NCBI RefSeq assembly: GCF_002234675.1
Contig: NC_019868.2
Span: forward strand, 6,232,433-6,296,432
Length of the DNA stretch: 64,000 bases
Source of the DNA: Oryzias latipes
Taxonomy: Eukaryota; Chordata; Actinopteri; Beloniformes; Adrianichthyidae
Direction: 5' to 3'
The first letter of the stretch is position 1; each line of letters begins with the position of its first letter. The position numbers were made by a program, and so were the translations under genes. Shown piece by piece: positions 45,901 to 56,758 of the stretch. A model generated the notes under the pieces. It was not told where the DNA came from. It worked only from the letters and a program-made list of their open reading frames with translations, and ran no database searches.

Positions 45901-47274
45901 ATGTTCTGAGGTCCCACCTTCCTTGTGAAATGTGTGTGTGTGTGTGTTTATGTTGGAGTGTATATTTTAGGCCTCCTTTTCTAAATGCATTAGAAGAGCC
46001 TTGATCGTTGCAAGAAAAGCCAAAACACAATAAGAGAGGAAGTTACAATAAACAGAGTGAAACTGCTGTCTGCAGATGATTCTAAGCTTTTTACATAAGT
46101 GGGCTTTACAAAAAAAAAACTTGGGTCAATAAGTATTGTTTCCGTTTCCACATAAATATAAGGAAACCACCATAAAAATGAAATGTACCGAATGCCAGGA
46201 AAAACTTAAGCACTTTATCATAAAGCTGCAGCAGTGTACAGCTTAAGGTATAAAAGGTTCGTCACCAATAAAAGGTGAGCAAACACTTTTCCTTAGCAAA
46301 TAGTGAAACAACAAACACCAACAAACTCAAGTTGTTGAAAGTTAAGTGAAATGACAATAGATACAATAAAAGAATAACAAAAAGACCTTAATAAGAACTA
46401 AATACATGTTTACATACAGAAAAAAAATGGCATAAATGTTGTCAGATAAAGTCTGATCCTTTGCCACATCTTTAGTTAAAAAAATGAAAGAGGAAATTAC
46501 AAAGGCTAACTTTGGTTTGTTGTTTATCACTGTTCTATTTGTCTTAGGGTATTCCTTTTAACTAACAGGTTTTTCAGTCAAAGTGATGTGTTTCAAAAAC
46601 ACACAGCTCGTCCATAAGACCACATGATTTTAGGTTTGATGGCTGGAGCTGCATTTCTGTTAAACTGTGGGGTCCCGCCTAGAGTTTCCTGTTTGCTTTT
46701 TACTGTATGCCTTCTTGTGAAAAAACAAAAAGGCTTAGTGTGAACTTTTTTCTCATTCTGTAGAGGTGATGCATCATTTAACCAACAGATACCTGCACTG
46801 GTGGGGGGAGTTTTTGTGCATCGTTCTACATAAAAAGATCATACAGGAAGGGTTTGTCGACGTGTCCTGCCTTGATCCAACAAGAAAACAAAGCAGTTAC
46901 AGTATATCAGTAGTGTTAGCTTTTTTCTATGTCAAGCCTAAAATGTGTTTTAATGCTCACTAAAAGAGCTTATAAATTATTGTTGACCAAGATTTTCTTG
47001 AGGGGGGGATAAGCCATTGGAAGCTTGATGTGCGTAGGCCCTGTCCTCTGCCTGTAAGCCACAGCCAAGCAGAAGATGGCGATACGCTTTCATTGTATTG
47101 ACTGATCATCCACCATTAAATTACATTTTGTGTTCCACTTTAGTCAGCCTTGTAAGCACATTGTTATTGCAGTTTGATTTATGTTGGGACTTTTGGAGCG
47201 ACTCATTTTAAGCAAATCAAAATCAACATTGAAAACCATATATATATATATTTTTCTATAGCAACCTTTAAAAG
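45901..47274. other. No gene recognised
   Basis: AT-rich DNA. No exon-like signal, recognisable transposon protein or clear terminal repeat was found on either strand. Confidence 0.4.
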
Positions 47275-47850
47275 AATTAAAAAAAGAAGAAGGAAAATGC
47301 AAACTTCAACATTACATAAGCTACTCTTAAAATTTAGAGCGTGGTCACACAGTGGTTCTTTTTCCTGTCAAGCAAACTGTGCAAATCTCAAGCGAATAGT
47401 CTTTGAATGAGTGTCGTGCTGCAGTGAATCATAAAGCTTTTCATTGTAGTAACTGAAGCTTTGATTTTCTTTTTTTTCTTGGAGGGGGGGGGTTGTAATT
47501 TAGGACACACAGTCATTTTTTTGTCAAACAACTTGGAAATGTCTGCTGAGTGTGCAAAGTCTTTTGAAATGCCTTTTTAATGCAAAAACAACAAGTTATT
47601 TTATTTTAAATTGCTTATTAAATACAACAGTAAAAACATGAATCCATATTGTACCTGCAGGAGCCTCTTTAAATTGTGGTTCATGTGCAGTCAAGTCTTT
47701 TCTGAGTAAACAGCCGCTGTGGTTTATCAGAAGAACAAAGTCACCACAGATTTTGTCTTACAGAGTAGTTGTGTGTACGCAAACAGACACATAAACACTT
47801 GCAGAAATCAAATTCAATAAAATGGCACTTTTAAATCAAAATGATGTTGA
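47275..47850. repeat. Conserved noncoding block shared with 35420-36200
   Basis: This carries the same ordered words as the block 3' of NITR-E: 'gtggtcacacagtggttctt' (47341), 'cctgtcaagcaaactg' (47365), 'ttaggacacac' (47512), 'gcagtcaagtcttttctgag' (47688) and 'accacagattttgtcttaca' (47743). It lies about 0.6 kb beyond the NITR-F 3' exon. It is diverged by many small indels, which points to an older duplication than NITR-A/B or D/E. Confidence 0.65.
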
Positions 47851-48374
47851 CAAAAGTGCTACCTCATTCCTATTCCCAACAACAACAAAAAAAAAGTACA
47901 ATGCAAAAAACAGAAAGGTATTTAATTGAAAAGAAGAAAATATATAATGATGTGGCGTCACATATCAATGAGTACAGATACATCTTGAGGTTTGGCCCTA
48001 AACATCCTAGTTGAAGAAAGAATCCAGACAGAGACGAGCTTTAAAAACCACAGCTTTGAAACTGCAGCTACCTTTTAAATGAAACGACAGGATGGGGGTG
48101 GTGTTGTCTCTCTTTTTGAAGCAGGCAGAGGCAAATATGAGATGTCAGTTTGATGGCAGATTGAGATGATGGGGACATACTTTTGCAAAAAGTAAATTGA
48201 TTCTGACAAATTTGTAAATATATGTGTGTTTAGAAAGTTTGAATGAAAAAACAAACAACTGAACATCTAATGATGCAGAGTCCTGGGTGTGATTTCTTTT
48301 CTTTTCTTTAAATGACTAAAATAACATACAGACAGCATAAAATTAAGAAAAAGTTTCATTTCTTCATCTGATTA

Positions 48375-48499
48375 ATAAAAGGGTGTGTCGTTAGAGTTCC
48401 CGGTAATTTACTTTTCAGATTGTTTCTCTTGTTTAAATCCAAACAGTTGTGTTGTGATGCTATTGCTCTTTGTCCACTTTGTCCATCTTCTTCACCATC
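48375..48499 (-). other. NITR-F former last exon, now 3' UTR or unused
   Basis: An acceptor (ttttattttacag) precedes GATGGTGAAGAAGATGG, which aligns with the start of the last exon of NITR-G (GGTGAGGAAGATGACGG). The open frame continues to KSKLPG and beyond, but no tyrosine motif is preserved where NITR-G has its ITIM. It lies downstream of the NITR-F stop codons. Confidence 0.6.
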
Positions 48500-50012
48500 C
48501 TGTAAAATAAAAGGGTAATTGATAATCATGGGGAGCACTTTGTAGGTACTTTCTATTCTTTTCATTGCTGTGCTGGATCATGGGGTTATTGGAGGCTCTG
48601 ATGGGCAAATGAGGCAGAGTTTGCTCGTCCATTGAAGGGCAACACAAAAACGGACACACATTCAAACCAAAGGCACTATTTTGAATCACCAATCAAACTA
48701 TGAAGTATATTTTTCAAACGTGAGAGGAAGCTGGAGTGCCCATGCATACACCTTGATGAGGAGCCAACACTTCACAGAAAGGACCAAGAGGGGAATTAAA
48801 CAAGGGCCCGAATAGTACAAACCATTACATCACCAGCATCCCAACAACAGTTTGTATTTGACCATTTCTGTCTCGGACAGTCAAAGTGCAAATCTCGACA
48901 AAAAGACTCAGAAGGCCATTGGATAATGAACAGCAACAATCTGCCACAGAAATACTGAATGATTGCTGCCAATGACAGATTTCTGAACACCTCGCTGCAG
49001 GAAGGAACGCTATCGCAGATCTTTCTTTCTGTCAGCTATTAGACTCTACAACACCTCATAGACACTGGACAATAATGATTGCTTTCATTAATTTTTCAAT
49101 GCATTTCATGTTTTATTTGTACTCTCTACTGTGTTTCATAAAGTTATGGTAGCAAGGTTATTTCCCCTTTGTGAGATCAAAACATTTTTATTCTTTTCAA
49201 TGATCTCGGTTGTAAACTGGCATTTGACAAAAAACAAAACAAGTAATAATTTGCCTTCCGGATTAAAAAAGGGCTGATGTTTATGTTGAATTCTGATCTC
49301 AGAAGATGAGAAATTTCTTTGGAAGTCAAAACACAGATGTGTAAAAGCATGTATTTGTCATATAAGTCCATGTATCCAGAACATGTATCCCAACTCCAAC
49401 CATTTTTAAAAATGAATTACTCACATTTGTACAGGTGACCCAAAAGTAGAATAGCATGACCAATATATAATAACTATCTGCACAATAAAATTATAAAAAC
49501 TTAGCAAAATTACAGCAAATAATTTTTGTGCTCTCCAATTCCCGCCAAAAAGAAATCACCATGGTGACTGGACTATAACTCAAACTACTTTATTTTCTTG
49601 ATTGGAAAATCTGACTCAAAAGAGACCACTTCCTTTCCCACAGCTCACTGCTAAGTGTCGTTGCTTAATGTTGAAATTGTGATGACAGACGTCAAGCAGC
49701 ACGTATTTTTCAAAATTGACCTTGATTTTTTTCAGGCCAGAGCAAAGTAATCTGAAAGCGTTAACCACTGTCTTACACAACTTGATTTGGTTGGAACTTG
49801 ATTTGGTTGGAAATTACTTCAACTTTTACTCTTTTGATCTCTTTTAAAGTTTGATTTCTGTCATTTATAAGTAGCTTCCAATTCACACTAAATTGATTCT
49901 TCTGTGTTTTTCTTGGAAAATATCCATGTTTTTTCCCCAAATTTCTTTTGTCTCGTGGAATTTCCATACAACATCAGATTAACTCCAACCTGACCCTCAA
50001 AGTTATACTTAC
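48500..50012. other. NITR-F last intron with LINE tail fragment
   Basis: At 48895-49160 a degraded L2-like LINE 3' region is visible (phrases such as 'ctgcaggaaggaacgctatc' and 'gctattagactctacaacac'). The remainder is AT-rich and unassigned. Confidence 0.4.
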
Positions 50013-50024
50013 CAAATCCTTTCA

Positions 50025-52208
50025 TTAACCCTCAGATGATCTGTCCTGCTCAGCGAGATCCGAAGCTTTTAACTCTTTTTTAAGAAAAAAAGAAAACATT
50101 TCAAATGAAAACAATTCACTCCACATTGACATTCAGGCTAAGATTTGCATCTTAAATTCAAACAATATATTATAATTCAAATAATCCTTTTGGACACGGG
50201 AAAAGTGAACAGTATGCAAACATTTAAAAACATCAAACGTGTTGGTAAGTTGGTAAAAGGATGATTCGCTGTGGCGACCCTCGATGGGAGAAGCCGAAAG
50301 AGAAAGAAACGTGTTGGTAAGTGCATGACAACCTGTCAACAAAATTGCAGCTACAAGGAATCTTTTTCTTTGTCAAAATTTTAAACACAAAGTCATTCAA
50401 CTTTTTAATCTTTGTGTACATACTTTTAAACCTACAAAAAACACCAAGCATGTCACACATGCCCCTGAATGGTCAAAGAACGCCTGGACATGCTTTGCCA
50501 AGGACAGTGTGAACGGTACAATTGGCAAAAATGATAAATTTACCTCCATCAAAGGCCAGTGTGACTTTTGGTACTTTATATGTATGCAACTTTGTACACT
50601 TAGCTTAGAGTAAATAATGTACAAGTAAATTATGTAATAAGCATTAATGCAAAATGCCATTCGAAATGTGTGCTTTAGAAAAGTTGTTTTATAATGTTGA
50701 CCACCATAAAGCATCTTGAAAATCCCTCAAACAACAATGATAAATAAGGTGTAAAATGTAAAACTCTGGTGTTCTAAAGCATACCTTTTTCCCTTTGCAG
50801 TGTTTGTCCTACCTTTGCACTGCTCACACTTTTGCTTTGTTCTCATCACAATTAGAGTGATGTTCATGAGTACACAACAGGCTAACAAGGATCCAAGGAC
50901 GATGGCATCAGGGGACAGTTGTTCTGGAACGCAAAAATACAGTAATTTGAACTGTATTGTTCTCTTAGGTACACGCAATCAAGATTTTTAGTGACTTGAC
51001 CTGTATTTGATGGACATCTATATGAGTAACAGTAAGATGCATTTTCATTAAAGAGGAAAGCATGTACCCATTGCTCAATTATTTTGTACTGCTGCCAAGT
51101 TAAGAGTCACACATTGTCTCAAACTGTGAGATAATCTAGTAGAGCAGAATTCTTTCCTAAAAGTCTTGTTTTTTAACTTTTGTTCCGTCATCAGCAAAAA
51201 ACATTAACTGGTTATTATCAAAACATAGTTTGCTTTTGAAAACTTCAAACATATGTGGTTTAATCATAAATAGATGGAATACAGCAAGCATACTTATCTG
51301 CACTTTGGTTCCTTCACCGAACAGGATTTCTCCACACAAGACCACAGCACAGTAGTAAACACCAGAATCCGACAGGCCCCTTATTGTTTGGGTTAGATTG
51401 TAGATACATCTCATTCCTTTTTGAACATCACAGCTGGATCTGGTTGTGTAAATGAGGTGGGGATGTGATTCTGATCCAGCTCTGTACCAGTAAACTCTGT
51501 GTTTACCTGAGCACAGGTCTGAGTTTTCTCTGGTGTTTAACAAAACTGAACAGAAGAGATTTACTGACTGGCCTGAAAGAACTGCCTCCATAATGGAACT
51601 TTGGTTTACAAATATGGTTTTAGGTCTCTTTTTTGGATCTGTGGAATTAATAAAATCACATTGAAGAATATAAATTAGAAATATTGAAGATTTTTTAAGT
51701 AATACAGCAAATGAATTAATAAAATTTACCTTTTACCATCAAACGATTGCCACTGATGAAGCGGAGTTTGTAGGCTGCTCCTGCCTGACAGATGTACATG
51801 CCTTCATCCTCTTTGCTAATATTTCTTATGTTGAGGGAATATATATTACCTACATTCACCATATTGAATCTTGGGGTATCAAATTGTTGCTCCAGTTTTA
51901 GTTGACCAAAATTGCCTGAACTGACCATTTGGAACCTGTACCCAAACTGAAACTTGTACCAAAAGAATAAACCATGATCAACACCAGAAGTTAAGCAAGT
52001 CAGAGTCACATTGTCCCCAAGTTCAGCTGAGATCTGCTGAAGAAGCTCCAGGTTTTGAACCACAGCTACAGAGGAGATGCAAAAAAAAACATAGAATGTC
52101 ATCAGACAAACATTTGAAGTACATACAAATGTTATTTTATGCCCAGCATGACAGTGTACACTTACTTAGTAAATTGAGCAAAATCAAAGCAGCCAGTCCT
52201 CTGATCAT
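50025..52208 (-). CDS. Novel immune-type receptor (NITR-F), complete ectodomain, tail truncated by stop
   Basis: Exons are 52166-52208 (leader MIRGLAALILLNLLS), 51730-52065 (V), 51294-51638 (I), 50813-50923 (transmembrane) and 50025-50074 up to its stop. Splice sites are GT-AG and the phases agree with the other NITRs, giving 294 residues. The V domain has LTCLTSG, FFWYKFQFG and EGMYICQAG. The I domain has FCSVLL, YWYRAGSES, YYCAVVLCGE and the clean J-like FGEGTKV. The transmembrane segment is uncharged (AIVLGSLLACCVLM). Exon 5 as defined by splicing is 50013-50074, 62 nt like NITR-G's. Here it contains two in-frame stops (TAA at 50025-50027, then TGA), so the tail ends EQDRSSEG. The former last exon (48375-48499, DGEEDGQSGQRA) is untranslated and has no ITIM. 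The likely product is a receptor without tyrosine signalling. Confidence 0.88.
50255..50310 (+). repeat. Solo RTE/SINE tail fragment
   Basis: The plus strand carries 'gattcgctgtggcgaccctc' and 'gatgggagaagccgaaagag', the tail shared by the RTE LINE and the right-edge SINE, with no body attached. It lies in the NITR-F intron between the transmembrane exon and exon 5. Confidence 0.7.
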
Positions 52209-52734
52209 TGCTGCATTTCCTTCTCTCTTGCTTGAATGCAGACAACAGATAAAGCACTTCCTGCTGTTTTGTGGTGCTAGACGGTTTTTACACCCATTTC
52301 TTACACTGATGTTGAAGCAAGATTTCAACAACATAAGCAACACACAAAAAAACGAAAACAATAAAGACATTGTACCATAAAGAAATCAATTCAACAATTT
52401 GTGCTTTTCCTTTAAATATCTTTAAAATATGTTCCAAACTAATACTTGACATCATTGTCTTGTTTGAAATGAGTGTAAAAGTTTAAATTGGTTAGTTTTT
52501 AACAGTTTTAATTTATTTTTCCTAGATGTGTACATACTTCTGAAACAAGAAACAAAAGATAGTAATCATATTACTTTTACAAGCACACACACACACAATT
52601 AATGTGCTTGACAATACTTTTCTCTGGGATTGCTTTTATGCTCCAATAAAAACATTTTTCTTCTTTTGCAGAAGTGGCCTAGCACATCTGGGGTTAAGAC
52701 CCTCACCCTAAATGGCTAAAGGTTTTAAATTTTA
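52209..52734. other. NITR-F upstream region
   Basis: AT-rich DNA with a short CA repeat near 52588. No strong promoter element could be placed; no gene seen. Confidence 0.35.
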
Positions 52735-53005
52735 AAAAAATAAGGTTAAAGTCCCATTACGTGTCACACATCTTGGGAAATTTGATCTCCACATTTGACC
52801 CAGTCACTGAGGGAGCGGTGAGCTGTGCAGACAGTTTGCTCGGGAACCATTTAGTGGTTTAACTGAGAAGCTAACCCCTAAATGTTGAGTGTCAAGCAGA
52901 GAGGTCCCATTTTTAGAGTCTTTGGTTTGGTTTGACTTGGCCTGGATTTGAACTCATGACCTTCCAGTCTCAGGATGGACACTCACCCACAAGGCCACAT
53001 GCGTG
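52735..53005 (-). repeat. tRNA-derived SINE
   Basis: On the minus strand the head reads GTGGCCTTGTGGGTGAGTG (A-box-like, near 53000) and GGTCATGAGTTCAAATCC (B-box-like, 52947-52964). The body follows (gtctgcacagctcaccgctc) and ends in an A/T-rich tail near 52735. Distinct from the SINEs at 34540 and 36655. Confidence 0.7.
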
Positions 53006-53203
53006 TTTGAAGATGGCACTGTTACAAATTCGTCAGGTATTGACAGTAGTGTTAGCCCACATGGACCACAACAGAGAATTACTGCAAAAAAGGTCACCAA
53101 AAAGCACACAGATTGTCAGCAGCAAAGCTGACAGCTGTGATCTTAATGTGATCATAATAACTTTTTGTGTAAAACAAGTCATAACTCACAATCCATTTAT
53201 GTT

Positions 53204-54211
53204 TGTCATGATACGACAAGAGTTCAGAGTGACCCAAATGCTGAAACCCAGAAGGAGACTCGGACAACGGGGTAAGTCTAGTTTGATTTTATATAGCAAA
53301 GGGTGAGTAATGGCTTTTCTCCAGAGGTGGCGTGGCAGCAGGATTCCAGAGCGAGACAGTCAGAGTCCAGGCAGAGAACAGCGACCAGGTGAGTTCCAGA
53401 GGTGATTCTTCCTGAGACAGAGACGAGAGGAGCAATGAGTAACTTGAAGCATTGACAACAAACAGGAACATGAGCAGACCAGACTAAGCACCATGGGAGG
53501 AACAACGAACTGGCGTTGAGTGGAGGTCCAGGTGCTCCTTAAGAGGGTAACAGCAATAATGAGGTGAGTGGTGGCAGCTGGTCGCGTTTGGAACAGAGCA
53601 GGCGGGGGAGGGGGAGAGTAGCTGGCAGAGGCACCATGACAGTACCCCCCCCTCAACGATCGCCACCAGGCGGTCAAAGACGACGGTCAGGATGGGCGCG
53701 GTAAAAGTCGTCGATGAGGGTATGATCCAGAATGAGGGAACGGGAGATCCATGAACGTTCCTCTGGACCACACCCCTCCCAGTCCACCAAGAACTGGACC
53801 CCCCGCCCACGGCGCCGGACATCCAAAATCTTGTCGACCGTAAAGGCCGGGGCGCCGTTGATGGTACGGGCGGGCGGTGAGGAAGTGGACGGCCGGCAAA
53901 GCTGACTCTCGGTGACTGGCTTGATTTGGGAGATGTGGAAGGAGGGATGGATTTTAAGGGCAGCGGGAAGTCGTAACCTGACACAGGTGGAGTTGATGAT
54001 GCGGTCAATGGTGTAAGGGCCAATGAACTTGGGAGCCAGCTTACGGGATGAAGCCTGGATGGGAATATTTCTAGAAGAGAGCCATACATTTTGGCCCGGT
54101 TGGTAACTGGGTCCCACCCCCCTATGACGGTTGGCGATCTGGCAGTTGCTCTCCGTCAGGAACAGAGCAGGCGGGGGAGGGGGAGAGTAGCTGGCAGAGG
54201 CACCATGACAA
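53204..54211 (-). mobile_element. Ty3/Gypsy (chromodomain) retrotransposon fossil
   Basis: In the minus orientation, the integrase C-terminal region (about 53900-54117, YQPGQNVWLSSRNIPIQ and KFIGPYTIDRIINSTCVRL) continues into a chromodomain (AFTVDKILDVRRRGRG, VQFLVDWEGCGPEERSW, about 53690-53860). A G-rich polypurine tract follows (about 53643-53656), then a 3' LTR (53204-53641) with ends TGTCATG...CATGACA. A 51-bp copy of the LTR's terminal part stands at 54161-54211 on the other side. Most of the internal region is missing and the copy is dead. The coding remnant is fairly well kept, so it is probably younger than the fossil at 12902. Confidence 0.85.
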
Positions 54212-54939
54212 TGTTTCAGTGTTACTCATGAGCAATTGCCCTGTTTGTTTTGCAGAATACCTTGCTTCAGTCATTACTGGTCACCTGGATCAGGCATGTT
54301 AAGTCAATTAGAAACTGGGCTCACTCAGTTCATGTGATGAGGAATTAGCTGCAAAACAAGCAGATAATGAGGAGGGCATTCCAAGAAGCATGTTTAAACT
54401 ACCCTGACATTAAGCCTGAACTTTGGCTGAAATCCGCCTGAACTTGCTACTCTGGGTATGTCGGTTCCAAAAGACGGGATATGGGTTACCGTAATTACAC
54501 TCGACTTGGTAACCCTGGGTTAATGCACGTGCACATCAAGTACATAAAGACATTCTCAATGGATCGCCGATTTCTGGAATCACCATGGAAACGCGTGGAG
54601 AACAAAAGAGAGCGCTATCCTTTAATGAGACAGAGTTGGAGATTAATGACGGCGTATGAAGATTATAAGACCATCAAAAAGTAACACGGCTGCATCATCA
54701 TAAGAAAGTTTCTGCTTTTAAGGACAGACAAAGTAAACGCACAAGTTTCTGATCTTATTTCCATTTTCCTTGTGGCGCATATATAACCTTTGTCCAATTT
54801 TGCCACCTTAGATGAAATTCTTCTATTGGTAACAATTAATTGAGTTAAATTTATTCAACCTAATTTCTTACGTCTATAAAACTTAATTAGTGTTTATACA
54901 ACTCAAATTTACATATTGATTTAACTTAATATCATTTCA
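54212..54939. other. MITE-like repeat and unassigned sequence
   Basis: Around 54228-54385 the words 'ccctgtttgttttgcag' and 'ctgcaaaacaagcag' stand as inverted copies, suggesting a small MITE related to the fragment at 2701. A short frame at 54481-54684 (YIKTFSMDRRFLESPWKR) may be transposon-derived but is not recognised. Confidence 0.35.
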
Positions 54940-55495
54940 CAGTGATCCCTCACTATAACGCAGTTTACTTTTCACGGTTTTGCTATTTCACGGATTTGCA
55001 TCGTGCATTGTGTTCAGCATTCTGATTGGCTAAAAAGTCACTCCGCTTCTTCTCTACCTGTGCGTCAATAACGTTGCAGTTTAATATGTACACGTACGTA
55101 AAACAGCTTGCCAAATTTAAATTACATACGTGCAAATTCTGTAGCAATTTCAAGTTTCTCTAAAACCCATAGAAGAAGAGCGACAACAACTGCCTATCAC
55201 TGTGTTCTTCTCCCAAACAAACTCACCTGCACCGCGGGCTTCAAAAGGAGAAAACACTGCAGAGGGGAGTCAGGATGCAGCGGCTCAGTCTGTAGAGCAG
55301 TAAATACACCGGAGTCACTATTTGTCCGACTGTACTTTTTATTTTTTCACAATCATTTTTAATTTTCTCCCGATTAATCCAATTACTCGGGTCGCGGTGG
55401 GCGGGGCTAATCTCCGCAATTTGAAGTTTTCTGTTCACATCAATGATTCAAATTATTATTTGACAGTACAGTACAGAAAGTACAGAAGTTACTGT
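54940..55495. mobile_element. pogo/Tc2-type non-autonomous element, copy 1
   Basis: It begins CAGTGATCCCTCACTATAACGC and runs nearly parallel to the copy at 57023-57766 until about 55490, where homology stops short of the right terminus. No transposase. High identity between the two copies points to a recently active family. Confidence 0.7.
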
Positions 55496-56758
55496 GACTT
55501 TGCAAAAAAATAATGGTTTATATGTTAAAAAATGCAAAAAAAAAAAATGTGTAGTGTATTCATTAGAATACACTCACATATTATGATAACTTTTTATTAC
55601 TTAATCTTAACCTTTTACTGTTTTAAAGAATTTAACAATTTTTTAAGAATGTTCTGCTCCTCTTCATTTATGAAATTGTAAAATTTTCTGGCCGTCAATC
55701 AGTCTCCCAGGTGCTGCTGTAGTGGGCGCGCTAGCTCCAGTCCCTTGGGGCTTGCAATAGTCTGGCAGCCTGTTCATGATGTACCCCGCCTTTGCCCGAC
55801 AATAGCCGGGACAGACACCTGCCAACCCGGCAGGCCCAAAAGGTTGATTGATACGACGCAGTGAATTGCCAATGTTCAGGTATTTGATCTCTTGTGTGTG
55901 GATCATGTTTGGTGTGAACAAGCAGGAAAAGGGCCCGCAGGTAAAAAAAAAATTAAAAGGAAAGCGTCAGCTCCCATCTTTGAAAGTGGACTCTTTCAAC
56001 GCATTGCCACACTAAAATTTGTCTGACTGAAAATCTTGGTGTTGCATTGTAGAACATTGTAGCATTGAAGATGTTATTTCTGATTTAGACATAACACTCA
56101 AAAGCAGACTACAGATAAAATGTGTTTTGATGCATTTCACCAAGTATTACACAGGGAATTGGAAAGTGGAGTTGTTTTGGCTCTGGTGTGTCTGGGACAC
56201 TTTCAGTGTATGTGTCCTCGGGAGTTTGGATTGCTGGATTTCTGTTCACTATAGGAGTCTCAACTGGGAGCTGTTTATGGACCCTTTTCCACTTGACGCT
56301 CGTGACACTGTCTAAATTGACCAATGACAACAGATCAACAGCTGTTTTAAAGAAATGTCACTGCCCCATAAAGGCAGTGGCTTACTGTATGTCACACCCT
56401 TTCTGGTGATCAGCCTTTTTAGTGATCTGAAACTCTTTCTCTTGTCCTCAACTAGGTTCACAACAAAGAGCTTGGTCCTACTGTGTCAGAGTAATGTGTT
56501 AAAGACTTTTGTTTACTGTTTATTGATGTATATGGTGATGTTTTGTCTTTTCATGTGAACCGACTATTCACTCTTTTTTTTTTATCTAACAGCCCTTTCA
56601 TTTCTTTATGTTACACCTTCTTCTCCCTTTCCCTGAGGCAGGAACATAGTAGGGGTTTGTAGCATAGATAAACTGCACACATATATATAAATGGACCAAC
56701 AATCTCTGATGTTACCCATAGGATTTGGAATAATGACAATGAACCCTGCTAAAAGCCC
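55496..56758. other. No gene recognised; L2-like tail
   Basis: At 55729-55850 there is an L2-like tail fragment (cttgcaatagtctggcagcc...gtaccccgcctttgcccgac). The rest (55860-56758) has no recognised feature. A short hydrophobic frame near 56210 (VWIAGFLFTIGV) lacks splice or family support. Confidence 0.35.

Noticed and set aside
53360-54089. Long minus-strand frames (105 and 201 residues) in the Gypsy fossil
   Set aside because: They overlap the integrase-chromodomain frame, or the LTR, in other frames and have no domain.
56188-56409. Short hydrophobic frame (VWIAGFLFTIGVSTG) suggesting a membrane protein exon
   Set aside because: No family match I recognise, no consistent splice sites, and an equally long frame overlaps on the other strand.
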